Below, in pieces: positions 1-8,709 of a stretch of 64,000 bases of DNA. The DNA is taken from NCBI GenBank assembly GCA_964370825.1, contig CAYJKY010000004.1:46504-110503 (forward strand), in the 5' to 3' direction. The DNA comes from CAYJBH01 sp964370825. Its GTDB lineage: Bacteria; Bacillota; Clostridia; Oscillospirales; Ruminococcaceae. The notes under the pieces were generated by a model. That model was not told where the DNA came from, ran no database searches, and saw nothing but the letters and a program-made list of their open reading frames with translations. How positions within the stretch are numbered: the stretch's first letter is position 1; every line of letters starts with the position of its first letter. The translations under genes and the position numbers were made by a program.

Positions 1-1
1 T

Positions 2-1099
2 ATGAAAAAGGTGTGGAGAGAGTTAAAAGGTGCAGGCATTGCGGGTGTTAAATTTGATTATCCCGAAACCGCATGGATAAAGGACAGGGAGTTTTCAGAT
101 AAAACCGCAACCACGGCATCCGCCTACACCCAGCCTTTTAGGCTTGCTAAGGCGGGACTTGGTAAAAACTCCTTTGTGAACGAGAGAAATTTAGGTGCGC
201 ATAAAACACCCTGCCTCGACCTCACCGTGGGCATTGCCGACACACAGCGAATCTGGAACGACAGTTCATCATTTGACCCATACATGATAACTAAGGCAGG
301 GCTTAGATGGTATAAAAATAGGACACTGTACCACTACGACATAGAGGCGAAAAATTTTCTGGATAAGAACAAAAACTGTCTGCCGATAGATGTCTGCCGC
401 TCCATCGTGACCATGTCATATGTGGTTAGCTGTAGGCTGTTAATGGCAAACTCTTTTGCTAAACTCTCGAAGGAGTGTATAAACGTCATCTCGAAAATGT
501 ATCCTCCTCATGCCGAAAATAGGATGTTTAGACCTATCGATGCCTTTACCTCCGAATCCGCCCCATTCATCTATCACTATAGGGTTGATGAAGATACCCA
601 TCAGGTTGCGCTTTTTAACCACACCGAAGAAAGAAGAGAGATATCACTTGCCCTTTCGGCAGAAAAAGAAAATCTCAATCAGCTACGTCTGGACAAGGAT
701 AGCCTTTACTATGTGTATGATTTTTGGGGAGAAAAGCTGCTGGGGTTGTACGGTGGCGGTGAGGTTGTAGCGAGAGAGCTTGACGGTGCCGAAAGTTGTA
801 TGCTTTGCATCAGGAAAAAAGCAGAACAGCCACAGATTATTGCAACCAATCGACATTTGATGGCAGGACTTGTGGAGTTATCCGACGTGAAGACCGAAAA
901 AGGGGTTCTATCCGGTAATGCACAGCTTGTGAAAAATGATAACTTTGCATTGATTGTTGCAAGAAACGCTCATGCAATAAAGAATGTCTCGGTTTCACAC
1001 GGCGAATATAGTGTTGAGGAGTGTGGAAACGAACTCGTTAAAATTAACTTTAAATCGAAAAACAGTCGTCCAGTTAAATTTAAAATTTATTTTCAATAG
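2..1099 (+). CDS. GH36-like alpha-galactosidase/raffinose-synthase-type glycoside hydrolase, 3' part
   Basis: This is the C-terminal part of a retaining glycoside hydrolase of the GH36/GH27 clan; the gene very probably begins left of the window, because the readable frame starts at base 2 with no upstream space and enters the middle of a (beta/alpha)8 barrel. Near residue 16 the strand GVKFDY carries the Asp expected as nucleophile. About 65 residues later RIWND is where the acid/base Asp would lie. The final ~180 residues look like the beta-sandwich domain that follows the barrel in this clan. An alpha-galactosidase or related alpha-glycosidase activity is inferred; substrate cannot be told. 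It ends 11 bases before the sulfatase gene on the same strand, so the two are probably cotranscribed for host glycan or mucin breakdown. Confidence 0.6.
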   Translation: MKKVWRELKGAGIAGVKFDYPETAWIKDREFSDKTATTASAYTQPFRLAKAGLGKNSFVNERNLGAHKTPCLDLTVGIADTQRIWNDSSSFDPYMITKAGLRWYKNRTLYHYDIEAKNFLDKNKNCLPIDVCRSIVTMSYVVSCRLLMANSFAKLSKECINVISKMYPPHAENRMFRPIDAFTSESAPFIYHYRVDEDTHQVALFNHTEERREISLALSAEKENLNQLRLDKDSLYYVYDFWGEKLLGLYGGGEVVARELDGAESCMLCIRKKAEQPQIIATNRHLMAGLVELSDVKTEKGVLSGNAQLVKNDNFALIVARNAHAIKNVSVSHGEYSVEECGNELVKINFKSKNSRPVKFKIYFQ

Positions 1100-1110
1100 A
1101 AAGGGATGCT

Positions 1111-2610
1111 ATGAAAAAGCCTAATGTAATCTATATCTTAGCCGACGATATGGGGGTAGGTGACATATCCTCACTTAACGAGAACTGCGGTTTTACCACA
1201 CCGAACTTAGACTATATGGCGAATAATGGTGTTGCCTTTACCGATGCACATGCCTCCTCGGCAGTTTGCACACCATCAAGGTACTCCATACTGACCGGAC
1301 GGTATAACTGGCGCTCCAAGATGAAATCCTCCGTCCTCGGCGGATACGCCACCCACCTGATAGAGAAGGATAGAAGATGTGTGGGTGATGTCTTTAAGGA
1401 AAACGGCTACTACACCGCCTGTATCGGAAAATGGCATCTCGGAATGGACTTTTGCACAACCGAAGATTTTATGCCCTTTACCGGGTTAGACTCTACCTAT
1501 GACCTAAACGACGGCGTGGATTATACCGCCAAAATTGAACATTCGCCGATAACGAACGGCTTTGATTACTACTATGGAATTTCTTCCTCTTTAGACATTC
1601 CGCCCTATGTTTATATAGAAAACGACCGTTTCACGGCGGAGCCAAACCATATTGCAACAGCCGAAAAAGGAAAAGGATGGTATCGTCCCGGTCCCACGGC
1701 ACCGGATTTTGTGCATGAAAATGTGCTGGACGAGCTGTGTGATAAGGTGCTTTACAAGATAGAGGAGCAGAAGGATAATCCTTTCTTTATTTATTTCCCG
1801 CTTACCGCACCGCACGGCCCCATTCTTCCCATCGATAAATTTAAAGGGAAATCTAACACTAACGAATACGGCGACTTTGTGCTACACTGTGACGATGTTG
1901 TAGGAAGAATTATTAATAAACTAAAGGAGTGCGGAATAGAGGAGGACACGGTAGTAATCTTTACCGCCGATAACGGCTGTTCGGCTATTGCTGATTTTGA
2001 ACAGCTTGCCGAAAAGGGGCATAATCCAAACTATCAATATCGTGGGAGCAAGGCGGACATCTACGAGGGCGGACATCGAATTCCGCTGTTAATTCAGTGG
2101 AAGGGTGAGATGCCTAAGGGGCAAAAATGTGACGAGATAGTTTGCCTGACCGACCTTTTCGCGACGGTATCCGACATATTGGGCTACAATATAAAGGAAA
2201 ATGAGGCGGAAGACAGCTTTTCTAACCTTTCGCTTTGGTTAAACCCAAGCTCCGGCAAGGTTAGGGACTATGTAGTACACCAGAGTATAGACGGCTCCTT
2301 AGCTATACGAAACAAACAACATAAGCTCTGCATGTGCGAGGGCTCCGGCGGTTGGACAGATTTAAAACCCGAACACTACCGATACAGCTTTACCGATGAT
2401 CGAGACGATAAGTATCAGCTTTACGATATCATCCATGATGTCTCGGAGACAAACAATATTATTGCGGATAATTTTGACAGCTACCACAGCATGAGGGGGG
2501 AGCTTAAAAGCATTGTAACGAAGGGCAGGTCTACCGAGGGCGCAAGGCAACAAAACAACGGTCAGCAGGTTTGGGAGACCGTTGCATGGCTGGGAAGCAG
2601 CGAAAAATAA
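1111..2610 (+). CDS. Type I sulfatase (arylsulfatase-like)
   Basis: A 499-residue sulfatase that would remove sulfate esters from a sugar or aryl substrate. The formylglycine signature CTPSR starts at Cys53 and is followed by YSILTGR, the standard sulfatase block. Metal-binding acids are at Asp12-Asp13 (ILADDMG), GKWHLG lies at 106-111, and a FTADNG block near residue 290 supplies the second Asp-Asn pair. The Cys-type motif needs oxidation to formylglycine; in anaerobes this is done by a radical-SAM maturase (anSME), which is not in this window. No signal peptide is visible, so it is probably cytoplasmic. AAAGGG lies just upstream of the ATG. It follows a GH36-like gene by 11 bases, suggesting joint use of sulfated glycans. 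Length is normal for the family. Confidence 0.9.
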   Translation: MKKPNVIYILADDMGVGDISSLNENCGFTTPNLDYMANNGVAFTDAHASSAVCTPSRYSILTGRYNWRSKMKSSVLGGYATHLIEKDRRCVGDVFKENGYYTACIGKWHLGMDFCTTEDFMPFTGLDSTYDLNDGVDYTAKIEHSPITNGFDYYYGISSSLDIPPYVYIENDRFTAEPNHIATAEKGKGWYRPGPTAPDFVHENVLDELCDKVLYKIEEQKDNPFFIYFPLTAPHGPILPIDKFKGKSNTNEYGDFVLHCDDVVGRIINKLKECGIEEDTVVIFTADNGCSAIADFEQLAEKGHNPNYQYRGSKADIYEGGHRIPLLIQWKGEMPKGQKCDEIVCLTDLFATVSDILGYNIKENEAEDSFSNLSLWLNPSSGKVRDYVVHQSIDGSLAIRNKQHKLCMCEGSGGWTDLKPEHYRYSFTDDRDDKYQLYDIIHDVSETNNIIADNFDSYHSMRGELKSIVTKGRSTEGARQQNNGQQVWETVAWLGSSEK

Positions 2611-2636
2611 TAACTATTAGTATATTTTAAATATTA

Positions 2637-3719
2637 TTATACAGGCAATGCCCTATTTTTAGCGTAGTTAATCAGATCGGTTTCGGAATCTATGTCGGTT
2701 TTTATGGCATAGCTTTCCGAAACCTTTTCAAATTTAGCATAATGTTTTTCCGCGTTTTCGATATCCTTCTTATATAGCAGTTCGTATGCGTAGTCGGTAC
2801 GTATGGAGGAGGGGTAGTTCGACATCGCTTTTTTTATACTTTTATCTATCTTGAGGGAGAGCTTTTTTATCTCATCCTCACGGTTTTCACCTACAAGTTC
2901 GAGAAACAAAAGGTCGTTATAAATTATAAACTCATGAAGGGTTGCGAGATTATAGTCGGTACAGAGCAGTTTTCCGAGTTCGGCTGCCTCCTCAAATCGC
3001 ATAGAATCCATCAGCATGTTAAAGCGAAACACAGCAATACTGCTTGCGAGTACTTCGCCGTTAAGCTCGCTCGGAGGAAGGGTAAATAATTCTTCGTCCA
3101 TCTCCTTGAGCCTTTTGTCATTTGCGAGGATAACGACGGTAAGCTGTATGAAAAAATACCGTATCAGCATCGGATTTTTTTTAAGAGTTATAAGGTTGTC
3201 GATATCGTTGGGGATACCCGACACCATCTTAGGTATTCCGTTGGTAAAGACGAAATACAGCCCAAACCCGCAGAATATTATCACCATAACATCCACCGCA
3301 GGTATTTTAAGCAGTAGCAACGGCAGTACCGCCAGTGAGGCTATCATGTTGAAAATCACGCCCGAAGCGAGATATAGGGTAAAGGGGATTTCACTTTGAC
3401 ATTGCAACGGCGGTTGCATGATGCACTGGCCGCCCATTCCCGCCATTTTTTGTCGTTTTATTCTTAAACGCCCGTCCTCTTTAACAATCACAAATCCGAA
3501 GATGTTAAAGCTGTTAAATTTGTATCCCGAAATACTGCCGGCTATTAGGTGACCGAGTTCGTGAATGATAACCTGCAACGCAAGCGATAATAAAAAGGAT
3601 AAACAGGCAAAAAATATCAGTGAAATATCCTGCGATATAAGTCCTCCGAGTAGATATCCGGCGAAAACAGCCAATGCAAATCCTAATATCTTTATAAGTA
3701 TTGCTAAATATTTATTCAT
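2637..3719 (-). CDS. M50-family (site-2 protease-like) membrane metallopeptidase
   Basis: A 360-residue integral membrane protein with the zinc protease motif HELGH at residues 53-57 inside the second hydrophobic segment, as in M50/S2P intramembrane proteases. A further segment with NDIDN near residue 180 is a candidate third zinc ligand. The N-terminal half contains about five hydrophobic segments. The C-terminal ~150 residues are soluble, Glu/Lys-rich and helical, resembling TPR-like tails of M50 proteins annotated near peptide exporters. It is convergent with the sulfatase and divergent from the MacA/MacB-type exporter operon, so it may process or clear a peptide linked to that exporter; this is inference only. 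The substrate is unknown. Confidence 0.7.
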   Translation of the reverse strand: MNKYLAILIKILGFALAVFAGYLLGGLISQDISLIFFACLSFLLSLALQVIIHELGHLIAGSISGYKFNSFNIFGFVIVKEDGRLRIKRQKMAGMGGQCIMQPPLQCQSEIPFTLYLASGVIFNMIASLAVLPLLLLKIPAVDVMVIIFCGFGLYFVFTNGIPKMVSGIPNDIDNLITLKKNPMLIRYFFIQLTVVILANDKRLKEMDEELFTLPPSELNGEVLASSIAVFRFNMLMDSMRFEEAAELGKLLCTDYNLATLHEFIIYNDLLFLELVGENREDEIKKLSLKIDKSIKKAMSNYPSSIRTDYAYELLYKKDIENAEKHYAKFEKVSESYAIKTDIDSETDLINYAKNRALPV

Positions 3720-3873
3720 CTTCGGCTCCTATAAAATACCTCGTATATTCTATCATATAGTTATCCTTTCTTCAAGTTTTTTTGTGTAAAATCATAATTA
3801 TTGTATTTTTCATACTTTCTACACAGCTGTTATCTACCATATATAGAAAAGAGTTGATTGTATAAGAGGTCTT

Positions 3874-5502
3874 ATGTCTAAAGTTTTTTCCTTTATAAAG
3901 AGGCGCAAGGTTCTGATTATTGTCCTTGCTATCATTATTATTATTGTTGCCGTGGTGGCGAACTTTATCAGTTCGGCAACACAGGCTGTCACCGGCATGT
4001 TGTCGACACCCTCGGTGACAACACTTGTAAGGCAGGATATCGAAAACGTTATTGTTGCCACCGGTTCTACCGCCTCCACCGAAAGGCGCATTGTTGTCGG
4101 CACAGGGGTTGCCGGCACCGAGTTTGTTGCGGTTAATGTTGAGGTGGGCGATGAGGTGTCGCAGGATGAAATTTTAGCACAGCTAAATGATGATCCGGTA
4201 TACGAGCAGATCGAGGCGGCGCAGGAGAGCTATAGCGACAGAAAAACCGACATAGCAAACTCCGATGCTATAACCGACCATAACCTATCTGTGGCACAAA
4301 ATACACTTACCGATGCACAGAACAGCTATAATGAGGCAAAGGCAAAGTATCTTGCGGATCAACAGGTGTATACCGACCGAAAGGCTGCACTAAACAGCAC
4401 CCTTGCCACCCAGACGACGGCGGCAAACACCCAAATCCCAACCTTGCTTGCAGCATGGGCGGCGGCACAGACACCCCCGCTTACACAGGTCGAAAGCTTC
4501 GAGGCCGAGCTTAACGCTGCATATAATGCCCTTACCGACCCGGAAAAGGAAGATTTTACAAACCTTACGGTCGAGACCTATAACAACATTGCCTCACTAC
4601 GTGCGGCGATACAGCAGACATCATCCGAGATTGCCATGATTGACATCGAATCTCAAAACCTGCTTAACACCTTTTCAGCACAGGAGACAAACTATCTAAA
4701 CTCCATCGAACAGGCACAGAATAGTCTCACACTACAAGGCTTGCAGGCACAGTCCACCGACAGCACCAACTCAAGAACACTTGAGGATTTGAGTGAGGGA
4801 ATTGCAGATGCCGAGGAATCAATGGAGGATACATTTATACGTTCCCCCATCAACGGCGTTGTTACCGAGCTGAACTATGATACAGGAGATACACTCGGAA
4901 CCTCCGCACTTTGCACCATACAGGATTTAGACAATCTACAGATATCCACCACCGTAGCAAGCTATGACGTTGTGCGTTTAAGCGAGGGAATGCAGGCGGT
5001 AATCACTACCGATTCCACAGGAGAGGTCGAGCTTATGGGCACCGTCACCGAGATATCACCTATATCGGTGGATGCCTCCGGTAACTTTAGTGTCACCATA
5101 TCGGTGGATGAGACAAACGAAAATCTTCGTGCCGGTGTTCCTGCACAGGTAACATTTTTGATTGAATCTTCGCCCGACACCTATGCCGTACCGATTGATG
5201 CGGTTGTGGAGAGAGACGGTAGTCAATACATATATGTTTATGACAGCATGCCGACCCCTGAGCAGGCATTGCTCGGCGAGGAGGACGGTCGCCGTATGAT
5301 ACAGGTTGCTACCGGCCTTGAGTCGGACTACCTTGTAGAGATTATCTCGGCAGAGCTTACAGACGGTATGATTGTGTTAGATGACCCAAACAGCCTTAAT
5401 GTTCAAGATTTAATGGATGGAGCTCTTATGATAACCGCTCCAGGAGTGGGCGGCGGAACCCCCGCAGGCGGCGGTGGCGGACCTGCCGGAGGACAGCGAT
5501 AG
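3874..5502 (+). CDS. HlyD/MacA-type efflux adaptor subunit
   Basis: A 542-residue membrane-fusion-type adaptor. One N-terminal membrane anchor lies at about residues 9-32 (a run of Ile/Val). A barrel-sandwich hybrid/biotinyl-lipoyl half domain starts near residue 85 (EVGDEVSQDEILAQL). A long Gln/Ala/Asn-rich coiled coil runs from about 110 to 310, and the second lipoyl half follows (RSPINGVVTEL). Beta-barrel and membrane-proximal domains extend to about 510. The tail is Gly/Pro rich. In Gram-positives such proteins couple to a MacB-like ABC transporter to export peptides or drugs or signal envelope stress. AAGAGG precedes the ATG. The stop codon directly abuts the ATPase ATG, so the three exporter genes form one operon. 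Confidence 0.88.
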   Translation: MSKVFSFIKRRKVLIIVLAIIIIIVAVVANFISSATQAVTGMLSTPSVTTLVRQDIENVIVATGSTASTERRIVVGTGVAGTEFVAVNVEVGDEVSQDEILAQLNDDPVYEQIEAAQESYSDRKTDIANSDAITDHNLSVAQNTLTDAQNSYNEAKAKYLADQQVYTDRKAALNSTLATQTTAANTQIPTLLAAWAAAQTPPLTQVESFEAELNAAYNALTDPEKEDFTNLTVETYNNIASLRAAIQQTSSEIAMIDIESQNLLNTFSAQETNYLNSIEQAQNSLTLQGLQAQSTDSTNSRTLEDLSEGIADAEESMEDTFIRSPINGVVTELNYDTGDTLGTSALCTIQDLDNLQISTTVASYDVVRLSEGMQAVITTDSTGEVELMGTVTEISPISVDASGNFSVTISVDETNENLRAGVPAQVTFLIESSPDTYAVPIDAVVERDGSQYIYVYDSMPTPEQALLGEEDGRRMIQVATGLESDYLVEIISAELTDGMIVLDDPNSLNVQDLMDGALMITAPGVGGGTPAGGGGGPAGGQR

Positions 5503-6219
5503 ATGGCGGCTGAGGTTATAAAGATAAACGGCGTATACAAACGATACTTTGAGGGGATGGAGAACGAACTTTGTGCGCTCGACGATGTTACGCTTAGCAT
5601 AGAACGTGGTACATTTGTTTCCATTGTCGGTGCGTCGGGTAGCGGTAAATCCACCCTGATGAATATCATCGGTGCGCTTGACCGACCCTCCGAGGGGGAG
5701 TATTTGTTGGATGGCGTGGATATAATGGCGGCAAAGGACAGCGAGCTTTCGGGAATTCGCAACAAAAAAATTGGTTTTGTTTTTCAAAACTTTAATCTTA
5801 TACCGAGAATAAACGCACAGCGCAACGTCGAGCTTCCGATGTTGTATGCCGGCATGTCTAAAAAGGAACGCAAGGCTAAAAGTGCTGAGCTTATGGAAAC
5901 GGTAGACATGTTCGGACGCAGACACCACAAGCCGAATGAGCTTTCCGGTGGGCAAAAGCAGAGGGTTGCCATCGCAAGGGCTCTTGCAAACGACCCTGCA
6001 ATCATACTTGCCGACGAGCCGACCGGTGCACTGGACAGCAAGACCGGTAGACTTGTAATGGATATTTTTCATGACCTCCACCAAAAGCACGGTAAAACCA
6101 TAATACTGATTACCCACTCGCCGGAACTCGCCGAGGAAACCGAGCGTATCGTGACGCTGGTAGACGGCAGGGTTGTCAGCGACAGACCGGGTAGCGGAAG
6201 GGGTTGCAATGAGCATTAA
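5503..6219 (+). CDS. MacB-type ABC transporter ATP-binding protein
   Basis: A 238-residue ATPase of the LolD/MacB/FtsE branch. The Walker A GASGSGKST is at residues 43-51, the Q-loop FVFQNFNL near 88-95, the signature LSGGQKQR near 147, Walker B with the catalytic Glu in ILADEPTGALDS near 170, and the switch His in ITHSPE. It provides energy for the permease encoded by the next gene. Its ribosome binding site (GGAGG) lies inside the last codons of the adaptor gene, and its start immediately follows the adaptor stop, indicating translational coupling. It overlaps the permease start by 11 bases. Confidence 0.95.
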   Translation: MAAEVIKINGVYKRYFEGMENELCALDDVTLSIERGTFVSIVGASGSGKSTLMNIIGALDRPSEGEYLLDGVDIMAAKDSELSGIRNKKIGFVFQNFNLIPRINAQRNVELPMLYAGMSKKERKAKSAELMETVDMFGRRHHKPNELSGGQKQRVAIARALANDPAIILADEPTGALDSKTGRLVMDIFHDLHQKHGKTIILITHSPELAEETERIVTLVDGRVVSDRPGSGRGCNEH

Positions 6220-7477
6220 AGAAAATATATCCCTCGCTCTTGCCTCCCTATGGAGCAATAAGATGCGTGCCCTGCTTACAATGCTCGGCATTATAATCGG
6301 AATCGGTTCGGTTATCACCATCTTCACCATAGGTAACTCGCTTAACGGATATATCGCAAGCGAGATGTCGGCAATGGGAGCCAACAGCGTAAGCCTTTAT
6401 GTTACACAAAAGACGGACGAATTTTCGAGTGGACCGCAAGGCTTTACCCAAATGCAGGAATCGGACCTTATATCCGAGGATATTCTCGATGAGATTAAGC
6501 TGCAGTTTCCGCAGGAGATTGAGGCAATCGGAATGACCGTATCCGGCGGAAGCGGAACCGCGTCCGTTGGCGGAAATTATGCAAATTTTTCACTCAGCGG
6601 TGTGACCTCAGACGAGGTTGCCATCAACAATATAACCATACTTAACGGTAGATTTTTGCTAGATCGCGAGATTGAGGATGGTAAAAATGTTGTGGTGGTA
6701 TCTGATAATTTTGTGACCAACTACGGATTTGAAGGTAGCCCCATAGGTCAACAGATTATGTTGGAGGGGCAAAACGCCTCGCCTGCATTGTTCACCATAG
6801 TAGGTGTTTACGAGTATGAGCAGTCCATGTTCTCGATGGGTTCAACCGCCAGTGAGCAGGACATGGAGACGACGGCGTATATCCCTTATACCTCGGCACA
6901 ACATCTTACCGGCGCATTGGACGGACATGCCTCGGTAACAATACTAACTACGGTAGGAACCGACAGCACCGCATTTGCCACCGAGGTGTCGAACTATCTC
7001 AACACTCGTCAGTACTCCCAAAACGAGGATTTTGAGATAGGCTCCTTTGCTATGGACAGCATTATTGAATCCATGACAACGATGCTCGCAACCCTACAGC
7101 TTGCGATTTCGGCGGTTGCCGCTATCTCGTTGCTCGTTGGCGGAATTGGCGTTATGAACATAATGTTGGTGTCCATCACCGAACGTACCAAGGAAATAGG
7201 CACCAGAAAGGCTCTCGGTGCCACCAACCTTTCTATCAGGGTGCAGTTTATAACCGAGAGCTCGATAATATGTGTTATTGGCGGTGTTATAGGAATTATT
7301 TTCGGTGTTGCACTCGGAAGCATCGCATCGACACTGCTCGAATTCCCTGCTTCACCTGACTTTTTAGGCATAGCAATTGCGGTAGGTTTTTCCTTTGCAA
7401 TAGGACTTTTCTTCGGCTACTACCCCGCAAACAAGGCGGCAAAGTTAGACCCGATAGAGGCGCTGAGGTATGAATAA
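6209..7477 (+). CDS. MacB/FtsX-like ABC transporter permease
   Basis: A 422-residue permease with the MacB plan: one N-terminal membrane helix (after LWSNKMRALLTMLGI), a ~230-residue extracytoplasmic MacB_PCD domain, then three C-terminal helices forming the FtsX domain with the conserved block IGVMNIMLVSITERTKEIGTR near residue 310. I take ATG 6209 as the start, preceded by GGAAGGGG, rather than an in-frame start 36 bases upstream, because MSIKEN begins the family alignment. It overlaps the ATPase gene by 11 bases. With the adaptor and ATPase it forms a tripartite-like exporter; substrate unknown. Confidence 0.93.
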   Translation: MSIKENISLALASLWSNKMRALLTMLGIIIGIGSVITIFTIGNSLNGYIASEMSAMGANSVSLYVTQKTDEFSSGPQGFTQMQESDLISEDILDEIKLQFPQEIEAIGMTVSGGSGTASVGGNYANFSLSGVTSDEVAINNITILNGRFLLDREIEDGKNVVVVSDNFVTNYGFEGSPIGQQIMLEGQNASPALFTIVGVYEYEQSMFSMGSTASEQDMETTAYIPYTSAQHLTGALDGHASVTILTTVGTDSTAFATEVSNYLNTRQYSQNEDFEIGSFAMDSIIESMTTMLATLQLAISAVAAISLLVGGIGVMNIMLVSITERTKEIGTRKALGATNLSIRVQFITESSIICVIGGVIGIIFGVALGSIASTLLEFPASPDFLGIAIAVGFSFAIGLFFGYYPANKAAKLDPIEALRYE

Positions 7478-8044
7478 AAATTATTGCGCACACTGTGGGT
7501 TTCTGCACGCAATTAGGTTGAGCTACTCTGTTGATTAGTTTTTCNNNNNNNNNNNNNNNNNNNNNNNNNNNNNNNNNNNNNNNNNNNNNNNNNNNNNNNN
7601 NNNNNNNNNNNNNNNNNNNNNNNNNNNNNNNNNNNNNNNNNNNNCTACTCTGTTGATTAGTTTTTCACCATAATCTCACGCTACGCAATAATTTTATTAT
7701 TGCATACACTGTGGGTTTCTGCACGCAATTAGGTTGAGCTACTCTGTTGATTAGTTTTTCACCATAATCTCACGCTACGCAATAATTTTATTACTGCGCA
7801 CACTGTGGGTTATCTGCACGTAATTAGGTTGAGCTACTCTGTTGGTTAGTTTCACATCGCAGTGTCACGCTACGCAATAATTTTATTATTGCATACACTG
7901 TGGGTTTCTGCACTTATTTAGATTTTGCTACTCTGTTGGTTAGTTTCACATCGCAGTGTCACGCTACGCAATAATTTTATTATTGCATACACTGTGGGTT
8001 ATCTGCACTTAATTAGGTTGAGCTACTCTGTTGGTTAGTTTTAT
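7478..8044. repeat. 94-95 bp tandem repeat array with internal hairpins, interrupted by an assembly gap
   Basis: This gene-free stretch between the exporter operon and the SLOG gene consists of near-identical units. The phrase CTACTCTGTTG starts at 7523, 7645, 7739, 7834, 7928 and 8023, so the period alternates 94 and 95 bp. Each complete unit holds the perfect 8-bp hairpin GCAATAAT-TTT-ATTATTGC. In the later units CAGTGT and ACACTG add an outer stem. Units near 7880 and 7960 differ from the earlier ones by several linked changes, so the array has diverged copies. The true copy number is unknown because the N run lies inside it. Confidence 0.9.
7545..7644. other. Assembly gap (100 N)
   Basis: Exactly 100 N, the conventional placeholder for a gap of unknown length. 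Both edges lie in copies of the 94-95 bp tandem repeat, so the gap is most likely a collapsed or unresolved part of the array. Real length may be very different. Confidence 0.98.
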
Positions 8045-8515
8045 TCAGTTGGCTAGGTTGATTATTTTCAGGTTGTTTGCCTCGGCATAGTTTACCGTGT
8101 ATAGGGTGCCTCCTACTTTTCTTTTTAGGTAGGCTATGCATATTTCGCTATTGTCCACAAGGTAACGATTTCTTTTGTGCATACATCCTTGAGAATATTG
8201 TTCGCCCGTATATACAATGCAGTCGCACATCTTTTTGATGCGCTCATACCTTACGATGTCCTTCGAGCGCCAGCCGTTAGTCTGATCTCGGCAGGGAAGG
8301 GCGAGTATGAGTTTTATGTGCATATATCGCTCCCTCAACCTTAGAACTTCCTCTGCGGCAATGGTGTCAAATCCTACCGCACCTCCGGCATAAAAAATAT
8401 TTATACCCTGTGAAATAAGATTTTCAACCTCGGTAACTAACCGACCTCTCAGCTGTTCGGTGTCGGAATGTGATATAACTCTGTGTCCGGTAAAACAGCA
8501 CCCACCCTGTGTCAT
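8045..8515 (-). CDS. SLOG-family (DUF1273/YpsA-like) nucleotide-binding-fold protein
   Basis: A 156-residue Rossmann-like protein of the SLOG superfamily. The N-terminal block CCFTGHR, the central glycine turn FYAGGAVGFDTIAAEEVL and the C-terminal GGTLYTVNYA are typical of DUF1273/YpsA-type SLOG proteins, which are thought to bind nucleotide or nucleotide-sugar ligands. I choose the ATG at 8515 (MTQGGCC) because GGGG lies 8 bases upstream; an in-frame ATG at 8527 has no ribosome binding site. The gene ends next to the tandem repeat array. Its leader carries a strong inverted repeat that covers the GGGG sequence. Biological role unknown. Confidence 0.78.
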   Translation of the reverse strand: MTQGGCCFTGHRVISHSDTEQLRGRLVTEVENLISQGINIFYAGGAVGFDTIAAEEVLRLRERYMHIKLILALPCRDQTNGWRSKDIVRYERIKKMCDCIVYTGEQYSQGCMHKRNRYLVDNSEICIAYLKRKVGGTLYTVNYAEANNLKIINLAN

Positions 8516-8521
8516 TATTAA

Positions 8522-8587
8522 CCCCATTGCATGTATAGTAGTTCAACTTGATTGATTATATATGGTTAATTATATACATGCAATGGG
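8522..8587 (-). promoter_or_regulatory. 16-bp perfect inverted repeat covering the SLOG gene ribosome binding site
   Basis: CCCCATTGCATGTATA at 8522-8537 is exactly complementary to TATACATGCAATGGGG at 8572-8587, with a 34-base spacer. Read on the minus strand, the 3' arm ends in the GGGG just before the chosen start codon, so an RNA hairpin would hide the ribosome binding site. If transcription starts within the spacer (an AT-rich TATATAAT-like stretch lies there), the hairpin could not form. Alternatively the arms are terminal inverted repeats of a tiny mobile element. Confidence 0.6.
8536..8558 (-). repeat. 23-bp dispersed repeat, copy 1
   Basis: These 23 bases are identical, in reverse complement, to 20274-20296. 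Both copies lie in non-coding sequence near a minus-strand gene, one inside the SLOG leader hairpin and one between a response regulator stop codon and its terminator. The identity over 23 bases, including the core CAAGTTGAACTACTA, is too long for chance in a 64-kb window. Confidence 0.75.
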
Positions 8588-8709
8588 GAATTGTCAAATT
8601 AGTAGGGGAAAACTGTGTGTTCGCCCGTTTTGTTGCTGATAAACAATATTTCAAAAACTACCTAATGGCAAAATGTTTTTTATGAATAGCCGGCTATGTC
8701 GAGAGTTTT

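Noticed and set aside
5410..6384. 324-codon minus-strand frame opposite the MacB ATPase and the permease start
   Set aside because: Shadow of two strongly supported genes; low-complexity composition and no recognisable domain.
7478..8044. Possible CRISPR array
   Set aside because: Units are contiguous 94-95 bp repeats without unique spacers, and no cas genes are near.
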